Assembly: GCF_002813135.1 (NCBI RefSeq)
Contig: NZ_PHTY01000001.1
Coordinates: 677,501 to 741,500 of the forward strand
Source: Ulvibacter sp. MAR_2010_11
GTDB lineage: Bacteria; Bacteroidota; Bacteroidia; Flavobacteriales; Flavobacteriaceae
Direction of reading: 5' to 3'
DNA: 64,000 nucleotides
Below the pieces are notes generated by a model. The model was given only the letters and a program-made list of their open reading frames with translations. It searched no databases and was not told the origin of the DNA. Both the position numbers and the translations under genes were made by a program. Below are positions 1 to 8,394 of this stretch, in pieces; position 1 is the first letter of the stretch; every line of letters starts with the position of its first letter.

Positions 1-147
1 ACAATACGATTTTACCACAGGAGTAGCCTATTTCTTCGACTAATTTCTTAAATCTTTTGTAAGTTTTTTTCGTAAGCAAGACTATTGTCTATATTTACGA
101 AATACAAACCGTTTACGCATTTTATTCGTATTTATAGGCAAATCACC

Positions 148-486
148 ATGGCAGGAAACAACTACTACGACCCGGCAGATCTCAGAAAATTTGGTAACAT
201 CACCGAATGGGGAGAAGAATTGGGTGCAAAATTTTTCGATTACTATACAAAGGTATTCGAAGAAGGGGCCTTGACAGCACGCGAAAAGTCGCTAATTGCG
301 CTGGCCGTTGCCCACACCGAAATGTGTCCCTATTGTATCGATGCTTATACCAAAGACGGACTGCAACGCGGTATCACCAAAGAAGAAATGATGGAGGCTG
401 TGCACGTGGGCGCTGCCATAAAAAGTGGTGCTTCCCTGGTTCATGGAGTGATGATGATGAATAAAGTAAACAAACTGGACGGATAA
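148..486 (+). CDS. Arsenosugar biosynthesis-associated peroxidase-like protein (AhpD/CMD fold)
   Basis: A 112-residue protein of the carboxymuconolactone decarboxylase/AhpD fold. The CPYC pair (C60, C63, followed by IDAY) is the redox-active CxxC of this family, and the helix around HVGAAIKSGASLVHG fits the fold. The family is known as a companion of the radical SAM enzyme ArsS, whose gene starts 11 bp downstream, so co-transcription is likely. I chose the ATG at 148 because the upstream in-frame ATG at 85 would add 21 residues that do not look like the family N-terminus. The exact reaction is not established; a thiol peroxidase or redox-relay role is inferred from the CxxC. Confidence 0.85.
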   Translation: MAGNNYYDPADLRKFGNITEWGEELGAKFFDYYTKVFEEGALTAREKSLIALAVAHTEMCPYCIDAYTKDGLQRGITKEEMMEAVHVGAAIKSGASLVHGVMMMNKVNKLDG

Positions 487-497
487 GAATCCCTTTT

Positions 498-1565
498 ATG
501 TCGAAACTAAAAACCCAATCCCTACACAAACGAGAAAGTGAGCTCGCTGAAGCCAAAAGACAACTGGAAATATTGTCCAATGGTATTTTTCAAAGTGGCG
601 GCCTACCAACCTTTGCGCAAAAAATAAAAGAAACACATCAGTTTCCGCTTCGCCCCAAAAAACTGGAAATCCTTCAAATTAATGTCGGTTATATGTGCAA
701 TCAGGTGTGCGAACACTGCCACGTAGATGCCGGCCCGGATCGTACCGAAATTATGACCCGTGAGACCATGGAACAATGTCTGGAAGTTATAAAAAATACC
801 GGCGCACATACCCTGGATCTTACCGGCGGTGCCCCCGAAATGAATCCGAATTTCCGTTGGTTTGTCGATGAGGCCAGTAAGGCCGGAATCAAGGACTTTA
901 TTGTAAGAAGTAATCTTACCATCATTCGCGCCAACAAAAAATACTACGACCTGCCACAATTTTTTAAAGAACACAATGTGCACGTGGTAAGCTCTATGCC
1001 CCACTGGACACGCGGTAAAACCGACAAACAACGTGGCGATGGTGTTTTCGACAAGTCTATAAAAGCCCTACAAGAATTAAACGCAATTGGTTACGGAATG
1101 CCAAACAGTGACCTGCGTCTCGATTTGGTCTATAACCCCAGTGGTGCTTTCTTACCGGGAGATCAGGCGAGTATGGAAAAGGATTTCAAAAAGGCCTTAA
1201 TGGACGATTTTGGAGTACAGTTTCACAATTTGTTTGCCATTACCAATTTGCCAATTTCACGTTTTCTGGACTATTTAATTGCTTCCGAGAATTACGAAGA
1301 CTATATGTATCAATTGGTAGATGCGTACAATCCCAAGGCAGTGACCAACGTCATGTGTACCAATACCATTTCAATTAGCTGGGATGGCTTTTTATACGAC
1401 TGCGATTTCAATCAGATGCTGGGATTGCAAGTAGCCAGCAAGGTAAAGCACATTAACGACTACAACGAGGATTTACTGAACAACCGAAACATTGTGACCT
1501 CCCAGCATTGTTACGGATGCACGGCCGGTGCCGGCAGTAGCTGTCAGGGAGCGGTAGCTGAATAA
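498..1565 (+). CDS. arsS: Arsenosugar biosynthesis radical SAM protein ArsS
   Basis: A 355-residue radical SAM enzyme. The cluster motif is C67-x3-C71-x2-C74 (CNQVCEHC), followed by the LDLTGGAPE segment typical of the fold. The C-terminus carries further cysteines (C338, C341, C349 in CYGCTAGAGSSC), as in the DUF3641 tail. Some ArsS relatives have selenocysteine near the C-terminus; here I see ordinary cysteines only. The family is known to join the 5'-deoxyadenosyl group of SAM to dimethylated arsenic made by ArsM, giving the arsenosugar skeleton. The neighbours (ArsM, nucleoside phosphorylase, both associated transferases) fit that pathway. Confidence 0.93.
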   Translation: MSKLKTQSLHKRESELAEAKRQLEILSNGIFQSGGLPTFAQKIKETHQFPLRPKKLEILQINVGYMCNQVCEHCHVDAGPDRTEIMTRETMEQCLEVIKNTGAHTLDLTGGAPEMNPNFRWFVDEASKAGIKDFIVRSNLTIIRANKKYYDLPQFFKEHNVHVVSSMPHWTRGKTDKQRGDGVFDKSIKALQELNAIGYGMPNSDLRLDLVYNPSGAFLPGDQASMEKDFKKALMDDFGVQFHNLFAITNLPISRFLDYLIASENYEDYMYQLVDAYNPKAVTNVMCTNTISISWDGFLYDCDFNQMLGLQVASKVKHINDYNEDLLNNRNIVTSQHCYGCTAGAGSSCQGAVAE

Positions 1566-1590
1566 TATACACTGTTTCGATAACTTGCGA

Positions 1591-2088
1591 ATGAAAAACA
1601 CCTTGCTCATATTCGGCTTTTTAGTAACAACTTCCTTGTTTGCACAAGAGTCGATTGACAATCTGCTTAAAGTTTTCAATACACACAGTATTCCGTATAT
1701 TTCGGTAGAAGAGTTGCGCCGTTTACAGCTGCATGAACCGGTAGTAATTCTGGATGCCCGAGAAAAAGAAGAATATGAGGTGAGTCATATCGCTTCAGCA
1801 AAATACATAGGTTTTACGGAGTTTGCTTCGGAAGTGATTTCAAAAGAAATTACGAATAAAAATACACCTTTGGTGGTCTATTGTTCCCTCGGAATTCGTT
1901 CAGAAGAAATTGGCGAAAAACTGAAAAAAGCAGGTTTTACCAATGTAAAGAATTTATATGGGGGAGTTTTTAAGTGGAAAAATAAAGGCTATCCTGTTAT
2001 AGATTCTACAGGAAACAAAACCGAAAGAGTACACGCGTATTCCATCCTATGGGGAAAATGGCTTACCAAAGCCGAAAAAGTTTACTAA
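1591..2088 (+). CDS. Secreted single-domain rhodanese
   Basis: 165 residues: an N-terminal signal peptide (MKNTLLIFGFLVTTSLFAQ) and one rhodanese domain. The active-site loop is VVYCSLGIRSEE with the catalytic Cys at position 98. The ATG at 1591 is preferred over the in-frame TTG at 1585. The gene lies 25 bp after arsS, and its stop codon overlaps the next start (TAATG), so it belongs to the same operon. An exported sulfurtransferase or thiol-arsenic role is possible but is an inference from context; the sequence shows only a rhodanese with an intact Cys. Confidence 0.88.
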   Translation: MKNTLLIFGFLVTTSLFAQESIDNLLKVFNTHSIPYISVEELRRLQLHEPVVILDAREKEEYEVSHIASAKYIGFTEFASEVISKEITNKNTPLVVYCSLGIRSEEIGEKLKKAGFTNVKNLYGGVFKWKNKGYPVIDSTGNKTERVHAYSILWGKWLTKAEKVY

Positions 2089-2774
2089 TGGCAGTTTTAA
2101 CGAAGAAAGACACGGCAGGAGGTGCGGAATTTGCGAAAGATTTTCATTTTCCTGCGTCCAAAAAAGCCCTGATTATCTTTACCCGAAATCCCGAATTGGG
2201 GAAATGCAAAACACGACTTGCCGCAACTATTGGCGACGAAAAAGCCTTAAAAATATACAACTTCCTACTCGCTCATACCGTTGCGATTACCAAACCGGTT
2301 TCGGCAGATAAATTTGTGTTTTATTCCGAACAAATCTGGAAAGACGACTGTTGGGATTCTGAAATTTTCAGAAAGAAATTACAGGAAGGGACCGATTTAG
2401 GGGAACGAATGCAAAATGCGTTTTCCGAAATTTTCACCATGGGCTACGAACAAGCCATTATTATTGGAAGCGACATGTACGATATAGATTCAACCCATTT
2501 GGAAAAGGCGTTTACAGCACTAAAAATGCATGATTTTGTGATTGGCCCTGCAACCGACGGCGGCTACTACCTTTTGGGAATGCGGCATGTGAAACCTGAA
2601 CTTTTCAGCAACAAACAATGGGGAACAAATTCGGTATTAGACAGTACCTTGACCGACTTGAAAAATGAATCCCTATATAAACTGCCTCTTAGAAACGATG
2701 TAGATATATATGAGGACATAAAGGATAATCCGGTATTTCAACAACTTTTAAACCAAACTGAACAAACAATTTAA
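2088..2774 (+). CDS. TIGR04282-type arsenosugar biosynthesis glycosyltransferase (transferase 1)
   Basis: 228 residues of the GT-A nucleotidyl/glycosyltransferase type. It has the family features FTRNPELGKCKTRLA near the N-terminus, GSDMYDID as the metal-binding DxD region and GPATDGGYYLLG. This group was first named rSAM/selenodomain-associated transferase 1 because it co-occurs with ArsS. The start ATG overlaps the rhodanese stop by one base; an upstream ATG at 2049 lies inside that gene and is disfavoured. The likely role is sugar or activated-alcohol transfer to the arsenic-ribose product. The substrate cannot be read from the sequence. Confidence 0.87.
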   Translation: MAVLTKKDTAGGAEFAKDFHFPASKKALIIFTRNPELGKCKTRLAATIGDEKALKIYNFLLAHTVAITKPVSADKFVFYSEQIWKDDCWDSEIFRKKLQEGTDLGERMQNAFSEIFTMGYEQAIIIGSDMYDIDSTHLEKAFTALKMHDFVIGPATDGGYYLLGMRHVKPELFSNKQWGTNSVLDSTLTDLKNESLYKLPLRNDVDIYEDIKDNPVFQQLLNQTEQTI

Positions 2775-2781
2775 CCAACGC

Positions 2782-3594
2782 ATGAACAAATTTCTTGAAC
2801 AATCGGTAGCCTATTTGCAACAACGCGGTTTTGAAGCCCCGGAAGTTGGTATAATTTTAGGCACCGGACTTGGACAAATAATCGATACGATTGAAATAGA
2901 AAGCGAAGTAAGCTACAATCACATTCCCAACTTTCCAACCGCCACGGTTGAGTTTCACAAAGGCAAGTTAATCTACGGAACGCTCTCAGGAAAGAAAGTA
3001 ATTGTAATGCAAGGTCGTTTTCACCTGTACGAGGGGTATAGCCTCCTGGATGTTACTTTTCCGGTACGAGTCATGCATCTGCTAGGTGTAAAAAAATTAT
3101 TGGTCAGCAATGCTTCCGGAGCAATAAACCTCGATTTCAAAAAAGGGGAGATCATGTTGATCGACGATCATATAAATCTGCAAGGGGGTTCTCCCCTCGC
3201 CTTTCATGGGGTCGATAAAATGGGCGAACGTTTTGTGGATATGAGCGCCCCTTACGATGCCGCAATGAACTCGAAATTGGAAGCCATTGCAAAATCGAAC
3301 AACATCACTTTACACAAAGGAGTATATGCAAGCGTAGTGGGACCACAGCTGGAAACCCGTGCCGAATATCGTTATTTAAAAACTATCGGTGCCGACGCCG
3401 TTGGCATGAGTACTGTTCCCGAAATTATAGTCGCCAATCATTTGGGACTCCCGGTGTCAGCCTTATCGGTTTTAACCGACGAATGTGATCCGGACAATTT
3501 AAAACCCGTAGACATCAACGAAATTATAGCCATGGCCGGAAAAGCCGAACCCAATATGATTACCTTGTTTACCGAATTACTAAAACAATTATAA
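2782..3594 (+). CDS. Purine nucleoside phosphorylase (PNP-I family)
   Basis: 270 residues, the normal length for trimeric inosine/guanosine phosphorylases. Visible motifs are GTGLGQI at the phosphate loop, HKGKLIYG, NASGAIN and GPQLETRAEYR. It cleaves purine nucleosides with phosphate to base plus ribose 1-phosphate. Located between two arsenosugar genes with 7 and 17 bp gaps, it may serve the cluster by removing adenine from the 5'-arsenic-adenosine made by ArsS. That link is an inference from position; a general salvage role is the alternative. Confidence 0.88.
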   Translation: MNKFLEQSVAYLQQRGFEAPEVGIILGTGLGQIIDTIEIESEVSYNHIPNFPTATVEFHKGKLIYGTLSGKKVIVMQGRFHLYEGYSLLDVTFPVRVMHLLGVKKLLVSNASGAINLDFKKGEIMLIDDHINLQGGSPLAFHGVDKMGERFVDMSAPYDAAMNSKLEAIAKSNNITLHKGVYASVVGPQLETRAEYRYLKTIGADAVGMSTVPEIIVANHLGLPVSALSVLTDECDPDNLKPVDINEIIAMAGKAEPNMITLFTELLKQL

Positions 3595-3611
3595 CAAACT
3601 CAACAGAATTT

Positions 3612-4580
3612 ATGAGCTACCTGGATACTACCCACGACCTATATAAAGAAGCAGCACTCACCCCCGATGTAGGACTTTGCTGTACTACTAACCCTGTTTG
3701 GGAATTACCCGGATTAAAAATACCCAGAATCATGCAGGAAATGAATTACGGCTGCGGAAGTACCGTACATGCTCGCGATTTAACCAATAACCCCAGAACT
3801 TTGTACGTGGGTGTTGGCGGCGGAATGGAATTGCTGCAGTTTGCGTATTTCAACAGGCAAAAAGGCGGTGTGGTTGGTGTAGATGTGGTTGACGAAATGC
3901 TGGAAGCCTCCCGAAAAAATTTCAAAGAAGCCGAAGCGGGAAATCCATGGTTTAAAAGTGAATTTGTGGAACTTAAAAAAGGCGATGCCTTACATCTTCC
4001 TGTTGAAGATAATACCATAGACGTGGCGGCTCAAAATTGTTTGTTTAATATTTTTAAAGCCGAAGATTTAAAACGTGCCATCGAAGAAATGTATCGTGTG
4101 TTGAAACCTCACGGCCGATTGGTAATGAGCGATCCTACCTGTGAACAGCCTATGAATGACACCTTGCGAAACGATGCCCGACTACGTGCCTTATGTCTTA
4201 GCGGAAGCATTCCCATAGCCGATTATGTAAAAGCCCTAACCGATGTAGGATTCGGGACCATCGAAATAAGAGCCCGAAAACCTTACCGTATTCTCGACCC
4301 CAAAAACTATCCAACCGACGAGCTTATTTACATAGAATCAATTGAAGTAGCCGCCATTAAAGATCCCATGCCCGAAGACGGCCCCTGTGTGTTTACCGGA
4401 AAAGCTGCTATCTATTTCGGTGACCAGGATTACCTAGATGATAAAAAAGGGCATATTTTATTGAAAAATCAGCCGTTGGCTATTTGTGATAAAACTGCAG
4501 CAGCCTTGAAAAGCTTAGGACGAGATGATATTTACTTCAGCGAATCTACCTTCCATTACGACGGAGGAGGATGCTGTTAA
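3612..4580 (+). CDS. arsM: Arsenosugar biosynthesis arsenite methyltransferase ArsM
   Basis: 322-residue SAM-dependent methyltransferase. The SAM loop is VGVGGGMELL (residues 66-74) followed by GVDVVDEML. Cysteines that match arsenite ligands in ArsM enzymes are C143 (QNCLFN) and C195 (ALCLSG), with C23/C24 and C48 (NYGCG) near the N-terminus and a GGGCC tail. The enzyme methylates trivalent arsenic, supplying the dimethylated arsenic used by ArsS. It belongs to the ArsM branch found in arsenosugar loci rather than in free-standing arsenic detoxification operons. Confidence 0.92.
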   Translation: MSYLDTTHDLYKEAALTPDVGLCCTTNPVWELPGLKIPRIMQEMNYGCGSTVHARDLTNNPRTLYVGVGGGMELLQFAYFNRQKGGVVGVDVVDEMLEASRKNFKEAEAGNPWFKSEFVELKKGDALHLPVEDNTIDVAAQNCLFNIFKAEDLKRAIEEMYRVLKPHGRLVMSDPTCEQPMNDTLRNDARLRALCLSGSIPIADYVKALTDVGFGTIEIRARKPYRILDPKNYPTDELIYIESIEVAAIKDPMPEDGPCVFTGKAAIYFGDQDYLDDKKGHILLKNQPLAICDKTAAALKSLGRDDIYFSESTFHYDGGGCC

Positions 4581-4666
4581 CAGAAACAGGTGAGAAACAA
4601 ACAGAGGTTGTTTAAAAACTAAGCTTCAATTTATTTCGTAACTATTTCAAACCAAAAAAAGCTGTT

Positions 4667-5779
4667 ATGATTTTAGTGCTACTTTTTATTGCTGCTTGCT
4701 TCCTGGCCTTTAGTAATGGAGCAAACGACAATTTTAAAGGAGTAGCTACTCTGTTTGGCAGTGGAACGACCAACTACAAAAAAGCAATCGGCTGGGCTAC
4801 CATCACCACTTTTGGAGGATCGGTGGCAGCCATATTTTTAGCGGGAGCACTGGTAAAGAACTTTTCAGGAAAAGGATTGGTGCCCGATACGCTAATACAA
4901 AATCCAATATTTGCCATATCTATTGCATTGGGAGCAGCGATCACAGTATTTTTAGCCACAAAAATAGGAATGCCAATTTCTACTACACACGGACTTGTTG
5001 GTGCTTTGTTTGGAGCAGGTTTTATGGCGATTGGCGCCGATTTCAATTTTTCGAAACTGGGAAACACCTTTTTAATTCCGCTTGTTTTGAGTCCGTTAAT
5101 GGCGGCCGTCTTGAGCTTTATCCTCTATATTATTTTCAGAAAGGCTCGCAAAAACCTGGGAATTACCAAGAAAAGTTGTGTTTGTGTTTCTGAAAAACAA
5201 GCCGCTTTACAACTTGCAAATTCGAATGACAAAATGGACGATTTTACCACTATTGAAGTTTCCACCTGTAAAAAGGATTGTTCCGAAACCTATAAAGGTC
5301 GAATTTTAGGACTTACCTCCCAATCGGTTTTGGACAGCCTGCATTTTTTAAGTGCAGGAGTTGTTAGTTTTGCCAGAGGCTTGAACGACACCCCAAAAAT
5401 TGTAGGTCTTTTGGTGATAATTGATGCCATGGATATTAAATGGGGTATGATAGCCGTTGCTATTACCATGGCAATTGGTGGACTGGTCAATGCCAAAAAA
5501 GTGGGCGTTACTATGAGCAAGAAAATTACACCTATGAATCACGGTCAGGGATTTACGGCAAATATGATCACGGGGATTTTGGTTACCACCGCCAGTGTGC
5601 ATGGACTCCCGGTTTCAACAACCCATGTTTCGGTGGGATCCATTTTTGGAATTGGAACGGTTACCAAGAAGGCCGATGTAAAAATGGTTTCAAAAATTTT
5701 ACTCTCATGGCTGCTCACCTTGCCCATTGCGGCCATTATAAGTGGCTTGATTTTTAAATTGCTCGAGAGTGCGCTGTAA
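4667..5779 (+). CDS. PiT-family inorganic phosphate transporter
   Basis: 370-residue inner-membrane transporter with the duplicated PiT signature: GANDNFKGVATLFGSG near the N-terminus and GLNDTPKIVGLL in the second half, each followed by an STTHG/V helix (ISTTHGLVGALFG and VSTTHVSVGSIFG). A central hydrophilic stretch (about 165-205) contains several Cys (KKSCVCVSEK, STCKKDC), which is unusual for PiT proteins. It imports phosphate and, by family chemistry, would also admit arsenate. Its place 86 bp behind arsM suggests it supplies arsenate or restores phosphate balance; this is inference. Confidence 0.9.
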   Translation: MILVLLFIAACFLAFSNGANDNFKGVATLFGSGTTNYKKAIGWATITTFGGSVAAIFLAGALVKNFSGKGLVPDTLIQNPIFAISIALGAAITVFLATKIGMPISTTHGLVGALFGAGFMAIGADFNFSKLGNTFLIPLVLSPLMAAVLSFILYIIFRKARKNLGITKKSCVCVSEKQAALQLANSNDKMDDFTTIEVSTCKKDCSETYKGRILGLTSQSVLDSLHFLSAGVVSFARGLNDTPKIVGLLVIIDAMDIKWGMIAVAITMAIGGLVNAKKVGVTMSKKITPMNHGQGFTANMITGILVTTASVHGLPVSTTHVSVGSIFGIGTVTKKADVKMVSKILLSWLLTLPIAAIISGLIFKLLESAL

Positions 5780-5862
5780 GGATAATAATTTTAACTATTT
5801 CACGAATATTTTATGAAATTAGTGAATATAACTTTCGACCAACCCGCAATCGCTTAAACCAA

Positions 5863-6747
5863 ATGGAAAAATACCTCGACATTTTCAGGGAGTCTTATGC
5901 AGGATATTTTCGGTATCTACTGGATGAAATTACCCGTTTTCACTGGGAAAATTATTTTTACGGACTCATTGCCGTGTCGCTGGGAGTTTGGATATTGGAA
6001 TTACTGTTCCCCTGGCGGAAAAACCAAAAGGTCTTCCGAAAGGATTTTTGGCTGGATACCTTTTATATGTTTTTTAATTTTTTTCTGCTGAATCTCATCG
6101 TACTTATTTTTCTTTCCAATACTGCCGAAGCACTATTCAACGATTTTCTTGGGGTAGTAGGATTGCAAATTTCTAACTTCGAACTGTTTAATGCCAATGC
6201 ACTTCCCTATGGGGTTGGTCTGCTTATTTTCTTTGTGGTTTCAGACTTTGTGCAGTGGAACACCCATAGATTATTACACCGCGTTCCATTTTTATGGAAT
6301 TTTCACAAGGTGCATCATTCAGTTAAGGAAATGGGCTTTGCGGCTCATCTTAGGTATCACTGGATGGAACCCGTAGTGTATAAATCGCTATTGTACATTC
6401 CAATTGCGATTATCGGGGGATTCAATATTGAAGATGTAGCCATTGTTCACTTTTTCGCACTTACGGTTGGACATTTAAATCATGCCAATCTGGGTTGGGA
6501 CTACGGTCCCTTGCGTTATATTTTCAACAATCCGAAGATGCATATTTGGCATCACGCCAAAGTTTTGCCAAAACATACCCAATACGGTGTTAACTACGGT
6601 CTTACTCTAAGTCTTTGGGATTATCTTTTTAAAACGAATCACGTTCCTCATGACGGTCGGGATATAGAATTGGGTTTTTCAGGAGATGAAACCTTTCCAA
6701 AGGATTTTATTACGCAGGAATTATACCCCTTAAAAACCAAAAAGTAA
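5863..6747 (+). CDS. Sterol desaturase/fatty acid hydroxylase superfamily protein
   Basis: 294 residues with several membrane helices and the eight-histidine di-iron pattern of the superfamily: HRLLH, HKVHH (in WNFHKVHHS), HLNH and HIWHH. Members insert oxygen or double bonds into lipids at the membrane. It lies in the plus-strand arsenosugar run, 83 bp after the PiT gene. A lipid-modifying enzyme would fit production of arsenic-containing lipids, but nothing in the sequence fixes the substrate. Alternatives are carotenoid, ether-lipid or fatty acid hydroxylation. Confidence 0.87.
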   Translation: MEKYLDIFRESYAGYFRYLLDEITRFHWENYFYGLIAVSLGVWILELLFPWRKNQKVFRKDFWLDTFYMFFNFFLLNLIVLIFLSNTAEALFNDFLGVVGLQISNFELFNANALPYGVGLLIFFVVSDFVQWNTHRLLHRVPFLWNFHKVHHSVKEMGFAAHLRYHWMEPVVYKSLLYIPIAIIGGFNIEDVAIVHFFALTVGHLNHANLGWDYGPLRYIFNNPKMHIWHHAKVLPKHTQYGVNYGLTLSLWDYLFKTNHVPHDGRDIELGFSGDETFPKDFITQELYPLKTKK

Positions 6748-6784
6748 GCAGATTCGTATATTTTTTGAACTAAACACAGAAACC

Positions 6785-7588
6785 ATGAACTATTTAAAAT
6801 TTGGCCTAACTCTTTTCTTCTTTACCTTTTTATTACAAAGCTGTAATCTTTTTTCGGCTGCAGGCTTGAGCAGTCAGGGGCAACCTACTAAAGAGGTTGA
6901 AGGAAAACTTACCTCAACTACGGCAAATTCGGCTGTAAATGTGAACCATAAACAATGGGATGCCCTGTTAAAAAAACACGTTAATAGTGATGGTCTGGTA
7001 GATTACAAAGGTTTTCAGAAAGACAGAGCCGCGCTAACGGGATATTTGCAAATGCTGTCTAAGCAAGAACCAAACGATGACTGGAGTGTGCAAGAATTGC
7101 TCGCCTATTACATTAATGCCTATAACGCCTATACGGTAAATGCTATTTTGGACAATTATCCGGTAAAAAGCATTAAAGATATAAGTGGAGTCTGGACCAA
7201 GGGTTCGGTGCCAATTGGTGACAACAATCTCTCTTTAGGGGGAATTGAAAATGGTATCCTTCGGAAAATGAACGAGCCGAGAATTCATTTTGCTATTAAT
7301 TGTGCATCCATTTCTTGTCCTAAATTGCTTAACGAAGCCTTTGTCGCTTCAAAAATCAATGAACAATTAGACAGAGCTACTAAAGAATTTATCAATAGCG
7401 ATAAAAATGACCTCAATACCAATAATCCTAAATTGTCTTCTATTTTTGATTGGTATCAAAAAGACTTTGAAGTAAATGGCAAACAAGACGTTATTGGATA
7501 TGTGAATCGGTTTAGTAAGACTCAAATAGCCAAGAGTGCAACCATCCAATACAAAGAATACGATTGGAATCTCAATGAACAAAAATAG
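6785..7588 (+). CDS. DUF547 domain lipoprotein
   Basis: 267 residues. The N-terminus is a lipoprotein signal with lipobox LLQSC, so it should be anchored at the periplasmic or outer membrane. The rest is a DUF547 domain: YINAYNAYTVNAILDNYP, GGIENGILR, EPRIHFAINCASISCPKL and the closing YDWNLNE. DUF547 resembles papain-like or transglutaminase folds, but no activity is established. It is paralogous to the protein encoded at 9511..10227 on the other strand. Its position between the hydroxylase and the transferase 2 gene suggests cluster membership. Confidence 0.85.
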   Translation: MNYLKFGLTLFFFTFLLQSCNLFSAAGLSSQGQPTKEVEGKLTSTTANSAVNVNHKQWDALLKKHVNSDGLVDYKGFQKDRAALTGYLQMLSKQEPNDDWSVQELLAYYINAYNAYTVNAILDNYPVKSIKDISGVWTKGSVPIGDNNLSLGGIENGILRKMNEPRIHFAINCASISCPKLLNEAFVASKINEQLDRATKEFINSDKNDLNTNNPKLSSIFDWYQKDFEVNGKQDVIGYVNRFSKTQIAKSATIQYKEYDWNLNEQK

Positions 7589-7631
7589 GCTTGCTAATAG
7601 TAGGGCCGCTTTTATTTTGTAAGTTTAGAAT

Positions 7632-8345
7632 ATGATAAGTATCGTTATTCCGGTGTTAAATGAAGAGGCAACCATTGGAGCGTTGTTGTTGTATTTGCAA
7701 AAAAACAGCACTCCTAATTTTGTTACTGAAATACTTGTAGTAGATGGAGGAAGCACAGATACTACGCCAAAGGTAATTGCCGATATTTCAGAAAAAACCG
7801 AAATTACGATTCAGTTTATTGCTTCAGATAAAGGGAGAGCCATACAAATGAATACGGGCGCTCGACATGCCTCAGGCAGTATACTGTATTTCCTGCATGC
7901 AGATTCTTTTCCGCCGAAACATTTCGACAAACATATTGTAGAGAAAGTAAAAAAAGGAGACACCACAGGTTGTTTTCGTATGAAATTTGACACCAAACAT
8001 CCGTTATTGCAAATTTCCCAATGGTTTACGCGATTTAACCTCAAAGTTTGCAGAGGAGGTGACCAGTCCTTATTTATAACAAAGGAATTGTTTCAGAGTT
8101 TAGGCGGATTTAATGAAACCTATACCATTTACGAAGATTGTGAATTTATTAATCGGTTGTACAGTACAACGCGTTTTACGGTAATCCCCGAGTATATCAC
8201 TACCTCTTCCCGTAAGTACCGTGAACGGGGAACTTGGGCGCTCCAGTTTCATTTTATGATGATTCATTTAAAAAACCGAATGGGAGCCTCTCCCGAAGCC
8301 TTATACAGCTATTATCTCAATCATATCTCCAGACCGGAAATTTAA
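7632..8345 (+). CDS. TIGR04283-type arsenosugar biosynthesis glycosyltransferase (transferase 2)
   Basis: 237-residue GT2-family glycosyltransferase. It starts with the classic MISIVIPVLNEEATIG strand-helix, has VVDGGSTDTT for nucleotide binding, LHADSFPP as the DxD site and GGDQSLF plus YEDCEF as acceptor-side motifs. The group was named rSAM/selenodomain-associated transferase 2 for its co-occurrence with ArsS. It is the last gene of the plus-strand run; the next genes are on the opposite strand. The sugar acceptor is unknown. Confidence 0.87.
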   Translation: MISIVIPVLNEEATIGALLLYLQKNSTPNFVTEILVVDGGSTDTTPKVIADISEKTEITIQFIASDKGRAIQMNTGARHASGSILYFLHADSFPPKHFDKHIVEKVKKGDTTGCFRMKFDTKHPLLQISQWFTRFNLKVCRGGDQSLFITKELFQSLGGFNETYTIYEDCEFINRLYSTTRFTVIPEYITTSSRKYRERGTWALQFHFMMIHLKNRMGASPEALYSYYLNHISRPEI

Positions 8346-8394
8346 AAATAAGCTTATCGTTTACAGGAAGAAATAGTGCAGATTTACGCATATA

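Noticed and set aside
56-97. TTTG (56-59) and TATATTTA (90-97) as main promoter of the arsenosugar run
   Set aside because: Spacing is 30 bases instead of about 17-23 and the -7 box lacks the final G.
603-1031. 142-residue minus-strand frame opposite arsS
   Set aside because: Antisense shadow of a well conserved enzyme; no family features.
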